Of a DNA stretch of 64,000 nucleotides, positions 19,084 through 27,072 are shown piece after piece. The first letter of the stretch is position 1. Each line of letters opens with the position of its first letter. This stretch comes from Segatella copri. Its GTDB lineage: Bacteria; Bacteroidota; Bacteroidia; Bacteroidales; Bacteroidaceae. The stretch spans positions 2,760,001-2,824,000 of the forward strand of contig NZ_CP156891.1 of the NCBI RefSeq assembly GCF_019249795.2. Reading direction: 5' to 3'. Below the pieces are notes generated by a model that was given only the letters and a program-made list of their open reading frames with translations, was not told the DNA's origin and ran no database searches. The position numbers were made by a program, and so were the translations under genes.

Positions 19084-20331
19084 TTACTCATAATCCTGGT
19101 ACAGGAAGTCGTTGTATGGATACTTCTGTACGTGCAACTCTCTTACTTTCTTGTAGAGTATCTCTCGGAATTCGTCGATGTTCTCCTTGTTCTTTGCCGA
19201 GATGAAGAGGCAGTCCTCATTGAGTTTTGCCATCCAGGTCTTCTTCAGGTCTTCCAGCGGGATGTTCTCTTTCTCCATCGGTGTGAGGTCGTCTTCCTCT
19301 TTTTCTACCCATGAGTAATTGTCTATCTTGTTGAAGATAATCATCGATGGCTTATCGGCGCAATCCAGTTCCTTGAGCGTATTCTCTACTACCTGGATCT
19401 GCTCTTCGAAGTCGGGATGTGAGATGTCTACTACGTGCAGAAGGAGGTCAGCCTCGCGTGTCTCGTCAAGGGTACTCTTGAATGAATCGACCAGGTCGGT
19501 TGGCAATTTGCGGATGAATCCTACGGTATCGGCAAGGAGGAACGGCAGGTTGTCTACCACCACCTTGCGTACGGTGGTGTCGAGGGTGGCAAAGAGTTTG
19601 TTCTCTGCAAACACCTCGCTCTTGCTGAGCAGATTCATGATGGTAGATTTACCTACGTTGGTATAGCCCACCAGTGCCACGCGCACCATTCTGCCTCTGT
19701 TTTTTCGCTGTGTAGTCTTCTGCTTGTCGATTTCTGCCAGTCGCTCTTTGAGGAGACTCATTCTGCCGAGGATGATACGGCGGTCCATCTCGAGCTGGGT
19801 CTCACCCGGTCCACGCAGACCAACAGATCCCTTACCGCCACCCGATCCTGAACCACCACCCTGTCGTTCCAGGTGAGTCCAGAGTCTTTGCAGACGAGGG
19901 AGCATATAGCGGTATTGCGCCAACTCTACCTGGGTTTTAGCCGCAGCGGTTTGCGCACGCATGGCGAAGATATCGAGGATGAGTGAGGTGCGGTCCAGAA
20001 TCTTCACCTGCAGTTCCTGTTCGATGTTACGGATCTGTTTGGCAGAAAGCTCATCATCAAAGATGACCATACCTACTTCTCTATCTTCCTCTTCTTCGTT
20101 TTTGATATATTCTTTGATTTCTTCGAGTTTACCCTTACCCACATAGGTGGTCTGGTTAGGAGAAACCACCTTCTGCGTGAATCGCTTTACGGTGACAGCC
20201 CCCGCAGTATCGGCAAGAAATTCCAGCTCGTCGAGATATTCTTTTGTCTTGGCTTCGTCCTGTGTCTTGGTAATCAGACCCACGAGTACAGCGGTTTCCG
20301 CCTTGACTTCTGATATTACAAATTCTTTCAT
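19084..20331 (-). CDS. hflX: GTPase HflX (ribosome-associated)
   Basis: A 415-residue HflX. It has an N-terminal HflX domain (about 25-130, with TYVGKGKLEEIKEY), a glycine-rich linker (GGGSGSGGGKGSVGLRGPGE, a hallmark) and a G domain with P-loop ALVGYTNVGKST, G3 DTVGFI and G4 NKID. HflX binds the 50S subunit and splits stalled or hibernating ribosomes, especially after stress. It is first in the run hflX, DUF4954, fum; a good promoter lies just upstream. Confidence 0.95.
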   Translation of the reverse strand: MKEFVISEVKAETAVLVGLITKTQDEAKTKEYLDELEFLADTAGAVTVKRFTQKVVSPNQTTYVGKGKLEEIKEYIKNEEEEDREVGMVIFDDELSAKQIRNIEQELQVKILDRTSLILDIFAMRAQTAAAKTQVELAQYRYMLPRLQRLWTHLERQGGGSGSGGGKGSVGLRGPGETQLEMDRRIILGRMSLLKERLAEIDKQKTTQRKNRGRMVRVALVGYTNVGKSTIMNLLSKSEVFAENKLFATLDTTVRKVVVDNLPFLLADTVGFIRKLPTDLVDSFKSTLDETREADLLLHVVDISHPDFEEQIQVVENTLKELDCADKPSMIIFNKIDNYSWVEKEEDDLTPMEKENIPLEDLKKTWMAKLNEDCLFISAKNKENIDEFREILYKKVRELHVQKYPYNDFLYQDYE

Positions 20332-20370
20332 CTATTTTCTTTATCTATATAATAATGTGAAAAGATAGTG

Positions 20371-20401
20371 CAAAGATAGTGTAAAATACAGAGAAAACAA
20401 A
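20371..20401 (-). promoter_or_regulatory. Promoter of hflX-DUF4954-fum
   Basis: On the minus strand: TTTG (20401-20398), a 19-nt spacer, then TATCTTTG (20378-20371), about 40 nt before ATG 20331. Confidence 0.75.
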
Positions 20402-20522
20402 ATATAGCATCAATATTTTAACTTTTTTATTAATGTGGCAGAAAATATTCAAAAGACACAAAATGCACAGCTGTATTTTAGCCACAACAGCTCACAAATG
20501 GTCTTTTTGGTGTGCAAAAATT

Positions 20523-20534
20523 GTAAACGTTTAC
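20523..20534. promoter_or_regulatory. LacI/GalR-type operator palindrome
   Basis: GTAAACGTTTAC is a perfect 12-bp palindrome with a central CG, in the context TTGTAAACGTTTACG. This is the core pattern bound by LacI/GalR-family regulators. It lies 30 bp upstream of the -33 element of the candidate sRNA promoter and about 400 bp before the GH97 gene, so control by a sugar-responsive regulator is plausible. No such regulator is encoded in the window. Confidence 0.55.
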
Positions 20535-20564
20535 GTGGTTTTTTGCATAAAAAATCGAGATTTA

Positions 20565-20596
20565 TTTGATTTATATCAATATTTGTCTTAATTTTG
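20565..20596 (+). promoter_or_regulatory. Strong promoter with no protein gene directly downstream
   Basis: TTTG at 20565-20568, a 20-nt spacer and TAATTTTG at 20589-20596 match the Bacteroidetes consensus. Only about 85 nt separate the expected start (about 20602) from an intrinsic terminator. Confidence 0.75.
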
Positions 20597-20601
20597 CACC
20601 C

Positions 20602-20711
20602 AGAAAAAGAATTGATTTTCAAAAACGATAAAATCATAACTACATAAAAAACACAAACTGCTGAAACATTCAAAAACTTCAAAGGCCTCGACGCGATGTC
20701 GGGGCTTTTTG
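20602..20711 (+). ncRNA. Candidate small RNA (promoter to terminator, about 110 nt)
   Basis: Between the promoter at 20565-20596 and a terminator hairpin (GCCTCGAC at 685-692, GTCGGGGC at 698-705, then five T) lies an A-rich stretch without an ORF of any size. The unit stands alone in the 610-bp gap between divergent hflX and GH97. It could be a trans-acting sRNA, or a leader whose transcript is attenuated before GH97. I do not recognise a known RNA family. Both signals are seen in the sequence; the RNA itself is inferred. Confidence 0.45.
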
Positions 20712-20837
20712 TTTTCTTCTCATCTAAAGGCTTTTCTTACCATTTATTTTTCCTCGTTTTTGTCTCTTTTTCGTTAGATTTTACGAAAATGGATGCTTTT
20801 TGAACAAAAAGTATACTCTTTTCTCTGCAAAATAACT

Positions 20838-20845
20838 TATCTTTG
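20838..20845 (+). promoter_or_regulatory. -7 element before GH97
   Basis: TATCTTTG fits the -7 consensus, about 97 nt before ATG 20942. No good -33 element is at the expected distance, which fits a promoter needing an activator. Confidence 0.5.
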
Positions 20846-20941
20846 CATGCGGTTTTGTTGTATGCAGCAGTAACTGGAGTAGTATGCCGGCTATACTGCT
20901 GTAGCATCATAGAGAAGATTATAAATCAACCTAACAATAAA

Positions 20942-22945
20942 ATGAAAATGAAGCAAAAAGTTTGTATTGCTAGTATTTTGTTGCTCGGCACGGTTTGTGC
21001 GAAAGCCAACAATTATAAAGTAAGTTCACCTGACGGCAGATTGGCGGTCAAGGTGGAATGTGTAGACGGAAAGGCTTTCTATTCGGTAGAGCTGAATGGC
21101 AAGCAGATGCTTAAACCTTCTGCCTTGGGACTGGTAGCCAACTATGGCGACTTCTCCCAGCATCTTACCATGGGTGCGATGAAAGGAACAGAGAAGCATC
21201 TTTCTTACGACATGACCCGTATCAAGAAAAGCCACATCGAAAAGGATGTTTATGAGGCTACCATCGGATTCCTCAATGCCAAGAAGGATTCCATGACCTT
21301 GCATCTCCATGTAAGCAACAACGATGTTGCCTACAAATATGAGATGATCCGTCCGAAGAAGAATAACCCTAAGTCGGTGATTATATATAATGAGGTGAGC
21401 GGTTTCAATTTCCCTGAGCAGACCACCACTTTCCTCTGCCCTCAAATCGGTCCGATGACTGGTTGGGAACGAACCAAACCATCTTACGAAGAAGAATATA
21501 CTCCGAATGCTCCGATGACAAAGAAGTCGCAGTTTGGTGTGGGCTATACCTTCCCTTGTCTCTTCAAGGTGGGTAATGACGGTTGGGCATTGGTCAGCGA
21601 AACAGGAGTATCGAGTGCATATCCAGCCAGCAGACTTTCTGATTATGATGCAGCGAAGGGATATACGGTAGCTTTCCCTCAGAAAGGTGAAAACAACGGA
21701 ATCGGTTCAGAATATGCCGGTATACCTTTGCCGGGCGAAACACCATGGCGTACCATTACCGTTGGCACCACATTGGCTCCTATAGTAGAAACTACCATCC
21801 CTTACGATGTGGTAGAACCTCTGTATGAGCCAACTCAGCAGTATAAGCCTTCACGCTATACCTGGAGCTGGCTGATCTGGCAGGATGAGAGTATCAACTA
21901 TGATGACCAGGTGAAGATGATAGATGTTGCTGCGGCTCAGGGCTATGAGGCTATCCTCGTAGACAACTGGTGGGACCAGCGCATCGGTCGTGACAAGATT
22001 GAGAAATTGGCTCAGTATGCCAAGAGCAAGCAGGTTAGTCTGATGCTCTGGTATAATTCGAATGGTTTCGAGAATGATGCTCCACAGACTCCACGTCAGA
22101 TTATGAACAATTCCATCGCCCGCAAGAAGGAGATGGCTTGGATGAAGAAGATAGGTATTGTGGGAATCAAAGTTGATTTCTTCGGTGGTGACAAGCAGGA
22201 GACGATGAAACTCTACGAAGATATTCTGAGCGATGCCAACGATTATGGTCTGGAGGTGATCTTCCACGGTTGTACCATGCCTAGAGGTTGGGAGCGCATG
22301 TATCCTAACTATGTTTCCAGCGAGGCAGCATTGGCTTCTGAGAATGTATATTTCACCGATTATCATGCCAAAAAGGAGGCTTTCGAGATGACGATGCATC
22401 CGTTCTCAAGAAATGCTGTAGCCAGCTTCGACTGGGGTGGCGTGATGATGAACAAATATCTTTCAAGAGATAACAAGAGCCGTCATCAGCGCTATACAAG
22501 TAATGTCTTCGAGATGGCAACCGCTATCACCAATCAGAGCAGCGTAAACTGTGTTTGTCTCTATCCTAACAATCTTCAGGATGTTCCTCAATGGGAATTG
22601 GACTGGTTGAAGGGCTTGCCTACAGCATGGGACGATGTGAAGTTTATCGCAGGATATCCTACGAAGTATGCGGTTGTAGCCCGTAAGGCGTCTCAAGAGA
22701 ACGGCTCTGGTGCAGCAATCAATAACGGAAAATGGATTGTCGGTGGTTTGAATGCTACAGACAAGCCGCTCACCCTGACCCTCAATCTGCCTATGTTCGC
22801 TGGCAAGACTGTGGAATATCTTACCGATCAGCCAAAGAAACAGGGTGAGAAGTTCTACACTTCGGTAAAGAAGACCTTGAAAGTAGGCAAGAATGGTAAG
22901 GCAAAGGTTGTGATTCAGCCAAATGGCGGTATTATCATCAATTAG
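20942..22945 (+). CDS. Glycoside hydrolase family 97 (probable alpha-galactosidase-type)
   Basis: About 667 residues. It has a signal peptide (MKMKQKVCIASILLLGTVCAKA), an N-terminal beta-sandwich (about 25-290), a catalytic (beta/alpha)8 barrel (about 300-560) and a C-terminal beta domain. GH97 contains inverting alpha-glucosidases (SusB) and retaining alpha-galactosidases. Here GIKVDFFGGD places an Asp at residue 412, the nucleophile position of retaining members as I recall them (BT1871), so a retaining alpha-galactosidase-like activity is inferred. The frame is open to 20843, but the ATG at 20942 gives the signal peptide. It heads a group of four secreted sugar-cleaving enzymes and is followed by a terminator-like hairpin. 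Confidence 0.88.
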   Translation: MKMKQKVCIASILLLGTVCAKANNYKVSSPDGRLAVKVECVDGKAFYSVELNGKQMLKPSALGLVANYGDFSQHLTMGAMKGTEKHLSYDMTRIKKSHIEKDVYEATIGFLNAKKDSMTLHLHVSNNDVAYKYEMIRPKKNNPKSVIIYNEVSGFNFPEQTTTFLCPQIGPMTGWERTKPSYEEEYTPNAPMTKKSQFGVGYTFPCLFKVGNDGWALVSETGVSSAYPASRLSDYDAAKGYTVAFPQKGENNGIGSEYAGIPLPGETPWRTITVGTTLAPIVETTIPYDVVEPLYEPTQQYKPSRYTWSWLIWQDESINYDDQVKMIDVAAAQGYEAILVDNWWDQRIGRDKIEKLAQYAKSKQVSLMLWYNSNGFENDAPQTPRQIMNNSIARKKEMAWMKKIGIVGIKVDFFGGDKQETMKLYEDILSDANDYGLEVIFHGCTMPRGWERMYPNYVSSEAALASENVYFTDYHAKKEAFEMTMHPFSRNAVASFDWGGVMMNKYLSRDNKSRHQRYTSNVFEMATAITNQSSVNCVCLYPNNLQDVPQWELDWLKGLPTAWDDVKFIAGYPTKYAVVARKASQENGSGAAINNGKWIVGGLNATDKPLTLTLNLPMFAGKTVEYLTDQPKKQGEKFYTSVKKTLKVGKNGKAKVVIQPNGGIIIN

Positions 22946-22995
22946 AATGCTGTTCATCGCCGGTAATGAATCCGCAGAAACAATACATAATAAAT

Positions 22996-23028
22996 AAAAA
23001 GGGGTGATTACAAAATCATCCCTTTTTT
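22996..23028 (+). terminator. Intrinsic terminator between GH97 and GH127
   Basis: The stem AAAAAGGGGTGAT/ATCATCCCTTTTT (one G-T wobble) has a six-base loop and a T run. GH127 begins 40 bp later with no clear promoter, so read-through or a non-consensus promoter must supply the next three genes. Confidence 0.7.
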
Positions 23029-23067
23029 CGTCTTAAAACTAAATTAAAAACTAAACGAATAACAATA

Positions 23068-25179
23068 ATGATGACAGCAAACTACAGCAGAAAGTGGATG
23101 ATGGCAGGTCTTCTTGCTTTTTCTGCCTTTACCTCCCCAGTCATGGCACAGCACAATGGACTGGTAGATATGAGCCACAGCAAGGAAGCCCGAATGGTAA
23201 ATATGCCTTTGGGAAGTACCCGTTGGACAGGCGGTTTTTGGGGTGGCCGATTCAAGGTCTTTTCAGAAACCTCGCTTTGGGATATGTGGAAAACCTGGGA
23301 TACACCCGAGGTATCGCACGGCTTCCGTAATTTCGAGATTGCGGCGGGCGATGCTGAAGGCGAACATTGGGGACCTCCTTTTCATGATGGCGATATGTAT
23401 AAATGGCTTGAGGCATGTGCTTCGGTTTATGCAGTAACCCATGATCAGAAACTAGATGCCCTGATGGATTGCTTTATTGCCGAAGTAGCTAAGGCACAGC
23501 GTGCCGATGGTTATATCCATACCCCTGTGGTGATAGATGAGCGCCATAAGGGCATCGATACGCATGCTCTCAAAGACCGGAAAGATGAAGCCGAAATCGG
23601 TATCACAGTAGGAGGAAAAGATGAGAAAGGAGCCTTTGCCAGCCGTCTCAACTTCGAAACCTATAATCTGGGACATCTGATGACTGCCGGTATCGTACAT
23701 TGGCGTGCCACAGGCAAGAAGACTCTCTTCAACTGTGCACTCAAGGCAGCCGATTTTCTCTATGATTTTCTGAAGAACCAGCGCGATGAGTTGGCGCGCA
23801 ATGCAATCTGTCCTTCTCATTATATGGCAGCTTCAGAGATGTACCGTGCTACCGGTGACAAGCGTTATCTGGAACTGGCAGAGGGATTGATAGCCATTCG
23901 TGATGAAGTGAAGAATGGTGAAGATCACAATCAGGATCGCCATCCTTTCCGTGAGCAATATGAGGCGATGGGGCATGCGGTGAGAGCCAACTATCTCTAT
24001 GCGGGTGTAGCTGATCTCTATGCCGAAACAGGCGAGAAGCAACTCATGAAGAATCTGTCCAGTATCTGGGATGATATCACCTATCGCAAGATTTATATCA
24101 CAGGTGGATGCGGTGCCCTCTATGATGGTGTGTCACCTGATGGAACCACTTACGATCAGCCTAGCATTCAGCAGATTCACCAGGCATACGGCAGAGCATA
24201 TCAGTTGCCAAACGAGACTTCGCATAATGAAACCTGTGCGCAGATTGGTAATATCTTCTTATCCTGGCGTATGCTCGAAACCACAGCTGATGCCCGCTAT
24301 ATGGATATGGTAGAAAACGAACTCCTGAATGGAGTCTTGCCGGGCATTTCGCTCGATGGTACCCGATATTTCTATACTCAGGCCCTGCGCCGTACGGGCG
24401 ATTTCCCTTATGTGATGCGCTGGCCGAAAACCCGCCAGAAGTATATCAGTTGCTTCTGCTGTCCACCTAACACCCTTCGTGCACTTTGCGAAGCGCAGGA
24501 GTATGCTTATGCCGTGAAAGGGGATACTTTGTGGGTGAACATGTATGGTGATAATCATCTGAAAACAAAGGATGTTGATATGGAGATGACTTCAGGTTAT
24601 CCTTATGATGGCAAGGTTTCCATTCGCATCAACAAGGCTAAGAATATCAGAACCTTGATGCTCCGCGTGCCGGGAGAGGGTAGATATGAGGCGATTTCTG
24701 CTACTGATTCAAAAGGCAGACAGACTGGTTGGAAGAAGGGAACCCTCGTAGAACGAACATTTGATATGAAACCTCGTCTGGTGGAGGCTAACCCTTTGGT
24801 TGAAGAGAATAAGAACCAGATAGCCGTGATGCGCGGACCTATTGTCTATTGTTTGGAAAATGTGGATATCGATGCTTCTTCTGTTCCTGCTTCCTGCAAA
24901 GATAAGTATGGTAGGGTAAGCGTGAATGATATCGTGATTCCTGCTGATATCCAATGGACTGAAGTAAAAAAGACGATCGACGGTCACGAGTTTGTTGCGC
25001 TCCAGGGGGAGGCGCTGCTTGCTGAAAAGGGAACTGCAGCATCCTGGCAGAAGAACCAGCTTTACCGTACACTTGCTCCTGCCCAGAAAAAAGTAAATGT
25101 TACGCTCATTCCTTATTATGCCTGGGATAATCGGGGTAGTGATGTGGAAATGTCGGTTTGGCTTTCAGTTAGAAAATAA
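23068..25179 (+). CDS. Glycoside hydrolase family 127 (DUF1680, L-arabinofuranosidase-type)
   Basis: A 703-residue secreted protein (signal peptide ending SPVMA-Q). It has an (alpha/alpha)6 barrel of the DUF1680 type and C-terminal beta domains. The zinc-thiolate active site of GH127 is complete: Glu388 and Cys390 in NETCAQ, and Cys464-Cys465 in CFCCPPN. By analogy with the beta-L-arabinofuranosidase HypBA1, one Cys of the CC pair is the nucleophile. GH127 members cleave beta-L-arabinofuranosides, and one is reported to act on aceric acid in RG-II; GH146 is a close alternative family. It lies 12 bp before the beta-helix gene. Confidence 0.88.
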   Translation: MMTANYSRKWMMAGLLAFSAFTSPVMAQHNGLVDMSHSKEARMVNMPLGSTRWTGGFWGGRFKVFSETSLWDMWKTWDTPEVSHGFRNFEIAAGDAEGEHWGPPFHDGDMYKWLEACASVYAVTHDQKLDALMDCFIAEVAKAQRADGYIHTPVVIDERHKGIDTHALKDRKDEAEIGITVGGKDEKGAFASRLNFETYNLGHLMTAGIVHWRATGKKTLFNCALKAADFLYDFLKNQRDELARNAICPSHYMAASEMYRATGDKRYLELAEGLIAIRDEVKNGEDHNQDRHPFREQYEAMGHAVRANYLYAGVADLYAETGEKQLMKNLSSIWDDITYRKIYITGGCGALYDGVSPDGTTYDQPSIQQIHQAYGRAYQLPNETSHNETCAQIGNIFLSWRMLETTADARYMDMVENELLNGVLPGISLDGTRYFYTQALRRTGDFPYVMRWPKTRQKYISCFCCPPNTLRALCEAQEYAYAVKGDTLWVNMYGDNHLKTKDVDMEMTSGYPYDGKVSIRINKAKNIRTLMLRVPGEGRYEAISATDSKGRQTGWKKGTLVERTFDMKPRLVEANPLVEENKNQIAVMRGPIVYCLENVDIDASSVPASCKDKYGRVSVNDIVIPADIQWTEVKKTIDGHEFVALQGEALLAEKGTAASWQKNQLYRTLAPAQKKVNVTLIPYYAWDNRGSDVEMSVWLSVRK

Positions 25180-25191
25180 TTTTTTTTAGTT

Positions 25192-27003
25192 ATGAAATTA
25201 AGAAGAATCCTATTGCTGGGAATGCTGGGCTTCAGCCTCGCTCTCTCTGCAGAAAATAAGAAGATAGGCTATGTGCAAGTATCACCAGATTCTTCTCTCG
25301 CTGATGCGGTTCGCAAGGCTCGCGAGATGAGAAGATTGAGACAGGCAGATTCGGTAGTAGTTAAAATGCAGGCGGGGCAATACCGACTCTATGAACCTCT
25401 GGTGCTCCGTCCGGAAGACAGTCATCTCTGTTTTGAGGGAACGCCTTCGGTAAAGCATTCGGCAGGTACGGTACTTACAGGAGCCGTACCTGTTACCGGA
25501 TGGAAGAAACAGGGCAGATATTTGGTGGCTGATGTGCCTGATTTCAATGGATGTCCTATGAATTTCCGACATCTCTGGGTGAATCACTCGCGGGCTGATA
25601 GGGCACGTGGCGTGAGTGATTTCAATCAGATGCCGCGCATCAGATGGGTAGACAAGAAGAAACGCGTCATCTGGGTTCCGGCTTCTGCTGTTCGTCAGCT
25701 TCTGACGGGTGCTAAGGATAAGGCGGGTAACAGCATCATCCGACCGGATGCAAGATATGCAGAGATGACGCTGCATCAGATGTGGGAGGTAAGTTATCTG
25801 CGCATCAGAAACATCCGTATTCAGGGCGATTCTGCTGCCATATCTTTCCACGATCCTGAGGCTAAGATTCAGTTTGAACGTCCTTGGCCTTCACCTATGT
25901 ATAATTGTGAGCACAATTCTCCTTTCTTTATCTCGAATGCGCTGCCTCTTCTGGATAAACCGGGCGAATGGTATCATGATATCCGTACGCATAAACTGTA
26001 TTATATGCCTAGGAAAGGGGAGCGTATGGATGTTGCGGCGCCGGCTTTGGAAACGTTGGTGAAATTCGAGGGAACCAGAGAAAAAATGGTGGATGCTGTT
26101 ACTTTCAGAAATGTAAACTTTGAAGTTACAACATGGAACCGCCCTTCTTACAAGGGACATGTACCTTTGCAGGCGGGAATGTTCATTACCGAAGGTTACA
26201 AACTGCGCCCTAGTATCGACCGTGTGAACAACCATAAACTAGATAATCAGGATTGGCTTGGCAGACCCGCTGCTGCTGTTGAATTGCGCTATGCAAGCAG
26301 AGCGGTTTTCGATTCATGCTCTTTTGGACATCTGGGTGGCGATGGTCTCGATTTTGTTGAGGGTTGCCGGGATGGAGCAGTACTTAGCAGCACCTTCGAA
26401 GATATAGCGATGAATGGATTGGTATGTGGCAGCTTTTCGCCTGCCGGTCTGGAGACGCATCTGCCTTATCGTCCGCAGGATTTGCGTGAGGTGTGCAGCG
26501 GACTGCATGTCAGGAACTGCGAGTTCTCTGATGTTACAAACGAGGAGTGGGGTACCTGTGCTATCGCTTTGGGTTACGTCAGCCGCATGAACATCGAACA
26601 TAATTATATTCATGATGTCAGTTATTCGGCTATCAGTATGGGATGGGGTTGGAATCGCGATTTGGTTGTGATGCATGATAATCGCATTCATGCCAATCTT
26701 ATCGAGCGCTATGCTGCCCATATGTACGATTGCGCTGGCATCTACACACTTGGCAACCAGCCAAACACGGTTATTTCAGAGAATGTAGTGCGGGATATCT
26801 TCCATCCTTCCTACGTACACGATCCTCATCATTATTTCTATCTCTATACTGATGAGGGTTCTTCTAATATTCTCCTGAAAGATAACTGGACGCCAGAAGA
26901 GAAATTCCTGAAAAACGCCTGCGGTCCTAATAATGTCTGGCAGAATAATGGTCCGCAGGTGGCTGATGAAATTGTGAAGAAGGCAGGGAAAATAAAGGAG
27001 TAG
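25192..27003 (+). CDS. Secreted right-handed parallel beta-helix protein (GH141-like?)
   Basis: A 603-residue protein with a signal peptide (MKLRRILLLGMLGFSLALSA). It has an N-terminal beta domain and then a right-handed parallel beta-helix with repeats of the form HNYIHDVSYSAISMGWGW and CAGIYTLGNQPNTVISENVV. Such folds occur in polysaccharide lyases and in GH families 28, 120 and 141. The GH141 link is suggested by its place between GH127 and GH78, the order I recall for BT1003-BT1002-BT1001 of B. thetaiotaomicron, and is not proven by motifs. It starts 12 bp after GH127 and lies 69 bp before GH78. Confidence 0.72.
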   Translation: MKLRRILLLGMLGFSLALSAENKKIGYVQVSPDSSLADAVRKAREMRRLRQADSVVVKMQAGQYRLYEPLVLRPEDSHLCFEGTPSVKHSAGTVLTGAVPVTGWKKQGRYLVADVPDFNGCPMNFRHLWVNHSRADRARGVSDFNQMPRIRWVDKKKRVIWVPASAVRQLLTGAKDKAGNSIIRPDARYAEMTLHQMWEVSYLRIRNIRIQGDSAAISFHDPEAKIQFERPWPSPMYNCEHNSPFFISNALPLLDKPGEWYHDIRTHKLYYMPRKGERMDVAAPALETLVKFEGTREKMVDAVTFRNVNFEVTTWNRPSYKGHVPLQAGMFITEGYKLRPSIDRVNNHKLDNQDWLGRPAAAVELRYASRAVFDSCSFGHLGGDGLDFVEGCRDGAVLSSTFEDIAMNGLVCGSFSPAGLETHLPYRPQDLREVCSGLHVRNCEFSDVTNEEWGTCAIALGYVSRMNIEHNYIHDVSYSAISMGWGWNRDLVVMHDNRIHANLIERYAAHMYDCAGIYTLGNQPNTVISENVVRDIFHPSYVHDPHHYFYLYTDEGSSNILLKDNWTPEEKFLKNACGPNNVWQNNGPQVADEIVKKAGKIKE

Positions 27004-27072
27004 GGATGAAGTGAAAAATAAAAACAGCTGTCTTTGCTAATTAGAAAGTTCAAGGTTCAAAGTAAAAAGCGT

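Noticed and set aside
20449..20682. 77-codon minus-strand ORF in the hflX-GH97 gap
   Set aside because: It covers promoter, operator and terminator signals and shows no protein family pattern.
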